A stretch of DNA of 64,000 nt from Streptomyces sp. RKAG290 (lineage in GTDB: Bacteria; Actinomycetota; Actinomycetes; Streptomycetales; Streptomycetaceae). Below the pieces are notes generated by a model. It was not told where the DNA came from and did no database searches. It worked only from the letters and a program-made list of their open reading frames with translations. Shown here one piece after another: positions 54,786-62,518 of this stretch. The DNA is taken from assembly GCF_023701695.1 (NCBI RefSeq), contig NZ_JAJOZC010000001.1, positions 7,191,894 to 7,255,893 on the forward strand. The letters run 5' to 3'. The position numbers and the translations under genes are program-made. Position 1 is the first letter of the stretch. Each line of letters starts with the position of its first letter.

Positions 54786-55907
54786 GTGACCACCACCCTC
54801 TCGGAACGGACCTCCCAGTCCGCCTTCGACGGATCAAGGCTGCGGGTCATCCTGCTGCTTGACCTGCACGACGGCGCCCAGAAGCAGTTCCTCGAGGCAT
54901 ACGAGCACATGCGTAACCAGGTCGCCTCCATCCCCGGACACATCAGCGACCAGCTGTGCCAGTCCATCGAGAATCCGTCCCAATGGCTCATCACCAGCGA
55001 GTGGGAGAGCGCGCCGCCCTTCCTCGCCTGGGTCAACAGCGAGGACCACGTGGCCACGGTCCAGCCGCTGCACAGCTGCGTACGCGACACCCGTTCGCTG
55101 CGCTTCAGCGTCCTGCGCGAGACCGGCGCCGCCTTCGAGGAGAGCTTCGAGCCCCTCAAGGGCGGTCTCCAGGCCGCGCCCCGCCTCGGGGACGGGGTGG
55201 TGCGCCACGCGCTGACCTTCACCGTCAAGCCGGGCACCGAGGAGATCGTGGCGAAGATCCTCGCCGACTACGACTCCCCGCAGGCCCGGGTCGACGAGCA
55301 CACCCGGCTGCGCCGCACCTCGCTCTTCATGCACGGCAACCGGGTGGTGCGCGCGGTCGAGGTCGAGGGCGACCTCCTCGCGGCCCTGCGCCACGTCTCC
55401 CGGCAGCCCGAGGTCCGGGCGGTCGAGGAGGCGATCAACCCGTACCTGGAGCAGGACCGCGACCTGGCCGACCCCGACTCCGCCCGGATGTTCTTCACCC
55501 GGGCGGCGCTGCCCACCGTCCACCACGTGACGACGGGCCGCCACGCCGCCGGGGAGCTCAAGCGCCACGCGCTGTTCTACCAGGCCAAGGAGGGCTGCGG
55601 GATGGCCCTGGCCCGCCTGCTCGCCGAGCACGACGAGGAGGAGGCCGACAACACCGGCAGCCCCATCGAGAGCAGCACGATCTTCCAGCGCGACGACATC
55701 GTGGTCCGGCTGCTGGAGATGGGCGGCCCGCTCGACGCGCAGCCCGCCAAGGCCCTCGGCATCCACGGCCCCGGCAAGGCCGCCCGGCTCGCCCGACTCC
55801 TGGACGGCGAGGTCAACGCCGTGCCCACGGGCGACGAGGACGCCGCGCGCTTCCTCGGCCGGTCCGAGATGCAGCTGATCACCGACCGCCGGGCCGCGCA
55901 GTCCTGA
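54786..55907 (+). CDS. whiE-ORFI: SchA/CurD-like protein of the spore-pigment cluster (WhiE ORF I type)
   Basis: A 373-residue protein. Residues 15-115 resemble an antibiotic-biosynthesis monooxygenase (ABM) domain (VILLLDLHDGAQKQFLEAYEHMRNQVASIPGH, QWLITSEWES). Two SchA/CurD-type repeats follow (RHALTFTVKPGTEEIVAKILADYD and KRHALFYQAKEGCGMALARLLAEHDEEE). Homologues open the sch, cur and whiE spore-pigment operons; their exact role is not settled, but they are needed for the final pigment. GTG 54786 has AAGGAG eight bases upstream. Confidence 0.88.
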   Translation: MTTTLSERTSQSAFDGSRLRVILLLDLHDGAQKQFLEAYEHMRNQVASIPGHISDQLCQSIENPSQWLITSEWESAPPFLAWVNSEDHVATVQPLHSCVRDTRSLRFSVLRETGAAFEESFEPLKGGLQAAPRLGDGVVRHALTFTVKPGTEEIVAKILADYDSPQARVDEHTRLRRTSLFMHGNRVVRAVEVEGDLLAALRHVSRQPEVRAVEEAINPYLEQDRDLADPDSARMFFTRAALPTVHHVTTGRHAAGELKRHALFYQAKEGCGMALARLLAEHDEEEADNTGSPIESSTIFQRDDIVVRLLEMGGPLDAQPAKALGIHGPGKAARLARLLDGEVNAVPTGDEDAARFLGRSEMQLITDRRAAQS

Positions 55908-55983
55908 GACGCGCATCAGCACCCTGGGGGGTTCTCGCTCAACCCGTCGAAACAACGCGCAACGCGCCAGGAGGAAAGCAGAC

Positions 55984-56418
55984 ATGACCATGCACCGGCC
56001 ACGCATCGTGGACCTCAGTGAGACCCAGCCCAACCGCCGACGAGGAGGTGACCTGCGCGCTCTGCTCACCCCGACGGCGGTGGGTGCCACCAGCGGCTTC
56101 ATGGGACTGGCCATTGTTCAGCCGGGCGACCGCATCGGTGAGCACTACCACCCGTACTCGGAGGAGTTCGTGTACGTCGTGAACGGGCTCCTCGAAGTCG
56201 ACCTGGACGGTGAACCGCACGCGATGCGGCCCGACCAGGGGCTGCTGATCCCTCCGAACGTGCGGCACCGCTTCCGTAACGTGGGCGACGTCGAGGCGCG
56301 CATGGTCTTCCACCTCGGTCCGCTGGCCCCGCGCCCGGAGCTCGGCCACGTCGACACCGAGCACACCGAATGCGCCGAGCGGGGCGCGCCGCCAGAACGA
56401 ACCGAGGCCGCTTCATGA
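55984..56418 (+). CDS. whiE-ORFII: Cupin protein of the spore-pigment cluster (WhiE ORF II type)
   Basis: A 144-residue single-domain cupin. The metal-binding motif 1 reads GEHYHPYSEEFVYVVNG (two His, one Glu) and motif 2 PPNVRHRFRNVGD (His). The position after ORF I and before the ketosynthase matches whiE ORF II. Such cupins assist cyclisation or oxidation of the polyketide. ATG 55984 has AGGAGGAA upstream. Its stop overlaps the next start (ATGA). Confidence 0.9.
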   Translation: MTMHRPRIVDLSETQPNRRRGGDLRALLTPTAVGATSGFMGLAIVQPGDRIGEHYHPYSEEFVYVVNGLLEVDLDGEPHAMRPDQGLLIPPNVRHRFRNVGDVEARMVFHLGPLAPRPELGHVDTEHTECAERGAPPERTEAAS

Positions 56419-57683
56419 CCCGGCGCGTGGCGGTAACCGGCGTCGGCGTCGTGGCCCCGGGCGGAATCGGCACTCCGGCCTTCTGGGACCTCCTGGCCAA
56501 CGGCCGCACCGCGACACGCGGCATCACCCTCTTCGACCCGGCCGGCTTCCGGTCCCGGATCGCAGCCGAGTGCGACTTCGACCCGGCCGCGTACGGACTG
56601 GACGAGGAGGAGGTCGCCCGCTCGGACCGGTACGTCCAGTTCGCGATGGTGGCCGCCCGTGAGGCACTCGCCGACGCGGGCCTCGACCCGGAGCGGACCG
56701 ACCCGTGGCGCATGGGCGTGTCGCTCGGCACGGCGGTCGGCGGCACCACCCGGCTGGAGCACGACTACGTCGCGGTCAGCGGCAGCGGCGCCCGCTGGGA
56801 CGTCGACCACCGCCCGGCCGGGCGCCACCTGGAACGAGCCTTCTCGCCCAGTTCGCTGGCCGCCGCGGTCGCCGAACAGGTCGGGGCGCACGGTCCGGTG
56901 CAGACCGTCTCGACCGGCTGCACCTCCGGCCTCGACGCGATCGGTTACGCCTTCCACTCCATCGAGGACGGCCGGGTCGACGTCTGCATCGCCGGTGCGT
57001 CGGACTCACCGATCACCCCCATCACGGTGGCGTGCTTCGACGCGATCAAGGCGACATCGGCCAACAACGAGGACCCGGAACACGCCTCCCGGCCCTTCGA
57101 CTCCCGCCGCGACGGCTTCGTGATGGGCGAGGGCGGGGCCGTACTGGTCCTGGAGGAGCTGGAGCACGCGCGCGCCCGTGGCGCGACCGTGTACTGCGAG
57201 ATCGCGGGGTACGCGACCTTCGGGAACGCCTACCACATGACCGGGCTGACCCCGGAGGGCCTGGAGATGGCCGAGGCCATCAACCAGGCGCTCGGCCACG
57301 CCCGGATCGACGCCTCCGACATCGACTACGTCAACGCGCACGGCTCGGGCACCAAGCAGAACGACCGGCACGAGACCGCCGCGGTGAAGCGGGCCCTGGG
57401 CGCGCACGCCCACGACGTACCGATGAGCTCCATCAAGTCGATGGTCGGGCACTCGCTCGGGGCGATCGGCGCGATAGAGATCGCTGCCTGCGTACTCGCG
57501 CTGGTTCACCAGACGGTGCCGCCGACGGCGAACTACGAGTCCCCGGACCCCGAGTGCGACCTCGACTACGTGCCGCGCACCGCGCGTTCGCTGAAGCTCC
57601 GCAGTGTCCTCTCCGTCGGCAGCGGCTTCGGTGGATTCCAGTCCGCGGTGGCCCTGACCCGAACCGGTGGGAGGACCTCATGA
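56415..57683 (+). CDS. whiE-ORFIII: Type II polyketide ketosynthase, alpha subunit (WhiE ORF III type)
   Basis: A 422-residue condensing enzyme. The catalytic Cys is residue 169 in TVSTGCTSGLDA; the two active-site His are in NAHGSGTKQNDRHE and KSMVGHSLGAIGA. With the chain-length factor it builds the poly-beta-ketone on the ACP from malonyl units. The start overlaps the cupin stop, and the stop overlaps the chain-length factor start, both as ATGA. This couples their translation and keeps the two subunits in equal amounts. Confidence 0.96.
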   Translation: MTRRVAVTGVGVVAPGGIGTPAFWDLLANGRTATRGITLFDPAGFRSRIAAECDFDPAAYGLDEEEVARSDRYVQFAMVAAREALADAGLDPERTDPWRMGVSLGTAVGGTTRLEHDYVAVSGSGARWDVDHRPAGRHLERAFSPSSLAAAVAEQVGAHGPVQTVSTGCTSGLDAIGYAFHSIEDGRVDVCIAGASDSPITPITVACFDAIKATSANNEDPEHASRPFDSRRDGFVMGEGGAVLVLEELEHARARGATVYCEIAGYATFGNAYHMTGLTPEGLEMAEAINQALGHARIDASDIDYVNAHGSGTKQNDRHETAAVKRALGAHAHDVPMSSIKSMVGHSLGAIGAIEIAACVLALVHQTVPPTANYESPDPECDLDYVPRTARSLKLRSVLSVGSGFGGFQSAVALTRTGGRTS

Positions 57684-58918
57684 GCACCCGGAAGGAACGG
57701 CGCACCGTCGTCACCGGCATCGGCGTCGTCGCGCCCAACGGCACGACCACCGAAGCCTTCTGGAAACGGACGCAGGAAGGCATGAGCGTCCTGGACCGGG
57801 TCACCCGCGAAGGGTGCGAGCAGCTTCCGCTGCACGTGGCCGGTGAGGTCAGGGGCTTCGACCCGGTCAGTCTGATCGAGGAGCGCTACCTCGTGCAGAC
57901 CGACCGGTTCACGCACTTCGCGATGGCCGCTGCCGACATGGCCCTGGACGACGCACGGCTGGGCCGCGCCGACTACGAGAAGAAGCCGTTCAGCGTGGGC
58001 GTGGTGACCGCCGCCGGTTCCGGCGGCGGTGAGTTCGGCCAGCGCGAACTGCAGCGGCTGTGGGGCCAGGGTTCCAAGTACGTCGGCCCCTACCAGTCGA
58101 TCGCCTGGTTCTACGCGGCCAGCACCGGCCAGATCTCCATCCGCGGCGGCTTCAAGGGGCCGTGCGCGGTGGTGGCCAGCGACGAGGCCGGCGGCCTCGA
58201 CGCACTGGCGCACGCCGACCGGTCCATCCGGCGCGGCACCGACGCGGTGGTGGTGGGCGCGGCCGAGGCCCCGCTCGCCCCCTACTCCGTCGTCTGCCAG
58301 CTCGGCTACCGCGACCTGAGCGCATGCGAGGAACCCGATCGGGCATACCGCCCGTTCACCTCGGACGCCTGCGGATTCGTGCCCGCCGAGGGCGGCGCGA
58401 TGTTCGTGGTCGAGGAGGAGGGCGCTGCCGTGGCGCGCGGGGCCCGCGTCCGGGCCGAACTCGCCGGGCACGCCGCCACCTTCACCACCGCGATGCGGTG
58501 GGAGGAGTCCCGTGCGGGGCTCGCCCACGCCATCGAGGGCGCCCTGCGTGAGGCCGGCTGCGCACCCGAGGAGATCGACGTGGTCTTCGCGGACGCGCTG
58601 GGCGTGCCCGCGGCCGACCGGGCCGAGGCGCTGGCGCTGGCCGACGCGCTCGGCGCGCACGGCCGGCGCGTCCCGGTGACCGCACCCAAGACCGGCATCG
58701 GACGGGCCTACTGCGGAGCCCCCGTCCTGGACGCGGCCGCCGCCGTGCTCGCCATGGAGAACGGTCTGATCCCACCCACGCCCAACGTCTTCGAGGTCTG
58801 CCACGACCTCGACGTCGTCACCGGGCGGGCCCGCCCCGCCGAACTGCGCACAGCGCTCGTGCTCAGCCGCGGCCTCATGGGTTCGAACGCGGCGATGGTG
58901 CTGCGCCGCCCCGCCTGA
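57680..58918 (+). CDS. whiE-ORFIV: Type II polyketide chain-length factor, KS-beta (WhiE ORF IV type)
   Basis: A 412-residue ketosynthase-like protein without the active-site Cys: the aligned position, also residue 169, is Glu in VASDEAGGLDA. In antibiotic clusters this residue is usually Gln. The subunit pairs with KS-alpha, decarboxylates malonyl-ACP to prime the chain, and sets its length. The C-terminus (LSRGLMGSNAAMVLR) is standard. Coupled by ATGA to the KS-alpha gene. Confidence 0.95.
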   Translation: MSTRKERRTVVTGIGVVAPNGTTTEAFWKRTQEGMSVLDRVTREGCEQLPLHVAGEVRGFDPVSLIEERYLVQTDRFTHFAMAAADMALDDARLGRADYEKKPFSVGVVTAAGSGGGEFGQRELQRLWGQGSKYVGPYQSIAWFYAASTGQISIRGGFKGPCAVVASDEAGGLDALAHADRSIRRGTDAVVVGAAEAPLAPYSVVCQLGYRDLSACEEPDRAYRPFTSDACGFVPAEGGAMFVVEEEGAAVARGARVRAELAGHAATFTTAMRWEESRAGLAHAIEGALREAGCAPEEIDVVFADALGVPAADRAEALALADALGAHGRRVPVTAPKTGIGRAYCGAPVLDAAAAVLAMENGLIPPTPNVFEVCHDLDVVTGRARPAELRTALVLSRGLMGSNAAMVLRRPA

Positions 58919-58960
58919 GCGCCCCCCATCGACACCCCTCGTGAGAAGGAGAAGTCCCTC

Positions 58961-59218
58961 ATGACCGACCGACTGACGTACGAAGAACTGGCCGTCCTGA
59001 TGAAGAAGGGGGCCGGCCTCACCGTCGACCCCCGGGAGATGCAGAACCGCTCCGGTTCCGCCTTCGACGAGTTCGGCCTCGACTCGCTCGGCCTCCTCGG
59101 CATCGTCGGCGTGCTGGAGAACCGGCACGGACAGCCGCTGCCGGCCGACGCCGACCGGTGCAAGACGCCCCGGGAGTTCCTCGACCTCGTCAACAACAGC
59201 CTCATGACAGGAGCCTGA
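58961..59218 (+). CDS. whiE-ORFV: Acyl carrier protein (WhiE ORF V type)
   Basis: An 85-residue ACP. The phosphopantetheine attachment Ser is residue 42, in EFGLDSLGLLG. It carries the growing poly-beta-ketone between the ketosynthase and cyclases. Starts 42 bases after the chain-length factor, with GAGAAGGAG upstream. Confidence 0.95.
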   Translation: MTDRLTYEELAVLMKKGAGLTVDPREMQNRSGSAFDEFGLDSLGLLGIVGVLENRHGQPLPADADRCKTPREFLDLVNNSLMTGA

Positions 59219-59219
59219 C

Positions 59220-59699
59220 GTGTCCGGACACACCGAGAACGAGATCGTCATCGCCGCCCCCCTGGACCTCGTCTGGGACATGACGAACGACCTGGAGAAC
59301 TGGCCCGCGCTGTTCAGCGAGTACGCCGCGGTCGAGGTCATCGAGCGCGACGGCGAGCGGACCACCTTCCGCCTGACCATGCACCCCGACGACAACGACA
59401 AGGTGTGGAGCTGGGTCTCCGAGCGCACCACGGACCGGCCCGGGCGCAAGGTCCGGGCCCGCCGTGTCGAGCCGGGCCCGTTCCAGCACATGGACATCCA
59501 CTGGGAGTACTCCGAGGTCCCCGGCGGCACCCGGATGCACTGGGCGCAGGACTTCGCGATGCGTCCGGACGCCCCGGTCGACGACGCCTGGATGACCGAC
59601 AACATCAACCGCAACTCGCGCGTCCAGATGGAGCTCATCCGGGACAAGATCGAGCAGCGCGACCGCGAGCGTCGCACGGCCTCCGTCACGGCCAGCTGA
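59220..59699 (+). CDS. whiE-ORFVI: Polyketide aromatase/cyclase, SRPBCC fold (WhiE ORF VI type)
   Basis: A 159-residue single-domain START/Bet v1-like cyclase (TcmN N-terminal type). Family segments are ENEIVIAAPLDLVWDMTNDLENWP, EYAAVEVIERDGERTTFRLTM and SWVSERTTD. The Arg and aromatic residues of this cavity fold the polyketide and form the first rings. GTG 59220 begins one base after the ACP stop codon, with AGGAG six bases before it, so translation is continuous. Confidence 0.92.
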   Translation: MSGHTENEIVIAAPLDLVWDMTNDLENWPALFSEYAAVEVIERDGERTTFRLTMHPDDNDKVWSWVSERTTDRPGRKVRARRVEPGPFQHMDIHWEYSEVPGGTRMHWAQDFAMRPDAPVDDAWMTDNINRNSRVQMELIRDKIEQRDRERRTASVTAS

Positions 59700-59775
59700 C
59701 GTACCGTCCGCCGACGGTCCGGACACCCGGCCTCCCGGCCGGGTCCCGGACCGGGTACCAGAAAGGCATCACCCG

Positions 59776-60108
59776 ATGCACCACGCTCTGATCGTCGCCC
59801 GGATGGCGCCGGAGTCGGCGCCGGACATCGCCGAGCTGTTCGCCGCGTCCGACGGCAGTGAACTGCCGCATCTCGTCGGCGTCACCCGGCGCAAGCTGTT
59901 CCAGTTCGGCGACGTCTATCTGCATCTGATCGAGTCCGAGCGCCCGCCGGGTCCGGAGATCGCCAAGGTGACCGAGCACCCCGCGTTCAAGGACATCAGC
60001 GACCGGCTCACCGCCTTCGTCAGCCCCTACGACCCGCAGACCTGGCGGGGTCCGAAGGACGCGATGGCCCAGGAGTTCTACCGGTGGGAGCGCGACTCCA
60101 CCGCCTGA
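59776..60108 (+). CDS. whiE-ORFVII: TcmI-family polyketide cyclase (WhiE ORF VII type)
   Basis: A 110-residue ferredoxin-like cyclase. The start (MHHALIVARMAPESAPDIAELFAASDGSELPHLVGVTRRKLFQF) and the C-terminal TWRGPKDAMAQEFYRW are typical of TcmI/WhiE VII. It closes the last ring of the pigment aglycone. ATG 59776 lies 14 bases after GAAAGG. Last gene of the forward cluster; a very strong hairpin follows at once. Confidence 0.92.
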   Translation: MHHALIVARMAPESAPDIAELFAASDGSELPHLVGVTRRKLFQFGDVYLHLIESERPPGPEIAKVTEHPAFKDISDRLTAFVSPYDPQTWRGPKDAMAQEFYRWERDSTA

Positions 60109-60109
60109 C

Positions 60110-60163
60110 CACGCGGACCGCCCCGGGTCCGGCCTCGCGGCCGGACCCGGGGCGGTCCGCGTG
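60110..60163. terminator. Very long hairpin terminator after the whiE-type cluster
   Basis: A perfect 25-base inverted repeat, arms 60110-60134 and 60139-60163, with a TCGC loop. It is the strongest hairpin in the window. It lies between the pigment cyclase and the convergent methyltransferase gene and should stop transcription from both sides. Confidence 0.85.
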
Positions 60164-60180
60164 CTGCCCGCAAGAGGGGG

Positions 60181-61248
60181 TCAGTCCGGGACCACGCATT
60201 CGAACGCGTGGAGGTAGGGGTTGACCGGCCGGATCTCGCCGATGCGCAGCCCGGCGTCCGACAGCCGGTCGACCAGGCTCTGCCGGGTGTGCTTGGCGCC
60301 GCCGACGTTCAGGAGCAGCAGCAGGTCCATGGCCGTGGTGAACCGCATCGAGGGCGTGTCGTCGACGAGGTTCTCGATGACGACGACCCGTGCTCCGGGG
60401 CGGGCCGCCGCGACGACACTGCGCAGTGCGCGGCGCGTGCTGTCGTCGTCCCACTCCAGGATGTTTTTGATGATGTAGAGATCGGCCGACACCGGGATGC
60501 CCTCACGGCAGTCCCCGGCCACGATGCTCGCCCGGCCGGCGAGCGAGCCGCCGTCCCGCAGCCGGTCGTCGGCACGTGCCACCACACCCGGCAGGTCCAT
60601 CAGGGTGCCGCTCACCGACGGGTGCTTCTCCAGCAGGCTCGCCAGCACGTGCCCCTGGCCGCCGCCGATGTCGGCGACCACGGACACCCCCGTGAGGTCG
60701 AGGAGGGCGGCGACGTCCAGCGCGGACTGCTTGCTGGACGTGGTCATGGCCCGGTTGAACACCTGGGCCGACTCGTGGGCGTCCTGGTGGAGGTAGTCGA
60801 AGAACTCCTTGCCGTGCACGTCCTCGAAGACGTTGCGGCCGGAGCGCACCGCGTCGTCGAGTCGCGGCCAGACGTCCCAGGTCCAGGGCTCGGTGCACCA
60901 CAGCGAGATGTAGCGGAGGCTGTTCGGGTCGTCCTCGCGCAGCAACCGGGACATGTCGGTGTGGGCGAACGCGCCGTCCGGGGTCTCGGTGAAGACGCCG
61001 TAACAGGACAGGGCGCGCAGCAGCCGCTGCAGCGGTACGGGTTCGGTCTTCACCACCGCGGCGAGTTCGGCCGCGGTGGCGGGCGTCTCGCCCAGTGCGT
61101 CGGCGACACCGAGCCGGGCCGCGGCGCGTACGGCCGCGGCGCAGGCCGCACCGAACACGATCTCGCGCAGCCGCATCGCCGGCTGCGGCGTGGGAACAGG
61201 CTGAACGGGTGTGGTGGCAGGGGTGGGGTTGGTACTCACGGTGGTCAT
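60181..61248 (-). CDS. O-methyltransferase (family 2), possibly pigment-tailoring
   Basis: A 355-residue SAM-dependent methyltransferase with an N-terminal dimerisation domain (LREIVFGAACAAAVRAAARLGVADALGE, a winged-helix segment AAELAAVV) and a C-terminal catalytic domain with VVADIGGGQGHVLASLLEKHP as SAM motif. It contains AAARPGARVVVIENLVDD and the GGAKHTRQSL block. This fold methylates hydroxyls on aromatic polyketides in many Streptomyces clusters. Its position beside whiE suggests tailoring of the pigment, but it is convergent and behind a strong terminator. ATG 61248 has GAGGAG nine bases upstream. Confidence 0.85.
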   Translation of the reverse strand: MTTVSTNPTPATTPVQPVPTPQPAMRLREIVFGAACAAAVRAAARLGVADALGETPATAAELAAVVKTEPVPLQRLLRALSCYGVFTETPDGAFAHTDMSRLLREDDPNSLRYISLWCTEPWTWDVWPRLDDAVRSGRNVFEDVHGKEFFDYLHQDAHESAQVFNRAMTTSSKQSALDVAALLDLTGVSVVADIGGGQGHVLASLLEKHPSVSGTLMDLPGVVARADDRLRDGGSLAGRASIVAGDCREGIPVSADLYIIKNILEWDDDSTRRALRSVVAAARPGARVVVIENLVDDTPSMRFTTAMDLLLLLNVGGAKHTRQSLVDRLSDAGLRIGEIRPVNPYLHAFECVVPD

Positions 61249-61283
61249 ACCGTCTCGCTCCTCCTCGTACGGGGGTACACCGG

Positions 61284-62357
61284 TCAGCACATTCCGGCCG
61301 GTGCGGACGTCGTGCAGACATTGCCGGTGAAGCTGTTGCCGGTGCCGGTGTCCTCGTTGGCCAGGTCCGCCGGCTGGTTGCCCGTCACCACGTTGCCGCT
61401 GATGGTGTTGTCGGTGTTCTTCGCTCCGACGAAGCTCTTGAACAGCACGACGCCGCCCGAGAGCGGCGTGGCACCCACGTTGTCGCGGATCACGTTGGAG
61501 CGCACCTCGGTGGCCTCGGTGCCGGTGAGGACGATTCCGGAACCCTGGATCGCGGGCAGCCGCGGGGTGGCTGCGCAGAACTTGTTGTTGCCGGTGATCC
61601 GGTTGGACCTGATGGTCATGGCGCCGGCCTTTGGTGTGCCCTCGTCGCCCACCACGAACACGCCGCTGCAGTTGGCCGTGAAGGTGTTGTCGCTGACCGA
61701 CAGGTTGCGCACGCGGCGGGCGGTGAGCCCGATCCGGTTGTCGGTCACGGTGTTGCCCCGGACCCGGGTGCCGCGGGTGTCCGTGGCCCCGCCCTCCTCG
61801 TCGACGCTGTTGGCGACGAAGATGCCCGCGTCGCCGTTGGCGCGGGCGGTGCTGTCCCGGATGTCGGAGCGGGTGGAGCGCTGCTGCGCGATGCCCCAGG
61901 TGCCGTTGGACTCGGCGGTCACCGCCCGCACTTCCAGCCGGTCGGTCCAGGAGGCCCAGACGCCGTTCGAGGCGAAGCCCGCGACGGTCAGGGACCGGAC
62001 GGACACGTGGTTCACGGTGTGCTGGGCCGTGCCCAGGACGCACACCCCGTTGCCGGCCTTCGCACACGCGTTGTCCGGCTGCGCGCCGCTCGCGCCCGGC
62101 ACGATGACCGTACGGTTACCGGAGCCGCGCAGGGTCAGGCCCGGCTTGTTGATCAGTACGCTCTCGCGGTAGGTGCCGGGCCGGACCACGATGGTGTCAC
62201 CGGGCCGTGCGGCGTCCACCGCTGCCTGGATCGACTGGCCCGGATGCACCACGCGGTCGCCCGGGGCGGCGGCCGATGCGGACGGCACGCTCGCGCCCAG
62301 TCCGGCGGCCGAGACGGCTGCGATGCTCAGGAGGCATGTGATGTGTCGTTTCCTCAT
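61284..62357 (-). CDS. Secreted right-handed beta-helix protein
   Basis: A 357-residue exported protein. The signal peptide (MRKRHITCLLSIAAVSAAGLGASVPSASA) leads into IQAAVDAARPGDTIVVRPGTYRESV, the usual N-cap of NosD/pectin-lyase-like beta-helices. Asn-rich coils follow (RGNTVTDNRIGL, SDNTFTANC, RSNRITGNNKFC). A pair of Cys (NACAKAGNGVC) may be disulfide-bonded. The fold suggests polysaccharide binding or cleavage, but no catalytic set is identifiable. Thirty-five bases upstream of the methyltransferase gene on the same strand, so they may share a transcript. Confidence 0.8.
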   Translation of the reverse strand: MRKRHITCLLSIAAVSAAGLGASVPSASAAAPGDRVVHPGQSIQAAVDAARPGDTIVVRPGTYRESVLINKPGLTLRGSGNRTVIVPGASGAQPDNACAKAGNGVCVLGTAQHTVNHVSVRSLTVAGFASNGVWASWTDRLEVRAVTAESNGTWGIAQQRSTRSDIRDSTARANGDAGIFVANSVDEEGGATDTRGTRVRGNTVTDNRIGLTARRVRNLSVSDNTFTANCSGVFVVGDEGTPKAGAMTIRSNRITGNNKFCAATPRLPAIQGSGIVLTGTEATEVRSNVIRDNVGATPLSGGVVLFKSFVGAKNTDNTISGNVVTGNQPADLANEDTGTGNSFTGNVCTTSAPAGMC

Positions 62358-62518
62358 GAGCCGAAGCTATGGGCGATCACCCCTCGTCGCCACGCATGGT
62401 GAGCGGTTGTGCACGGGCCGTGCCCGAATGGCTTACGCCGTCGCTGCCACCCCGCGTGCGCCGTGCATGCGGGGCCGCGCACTCGGGTGATTCGACGCGG
62501 CCCCGGACCGGGCCCCGC

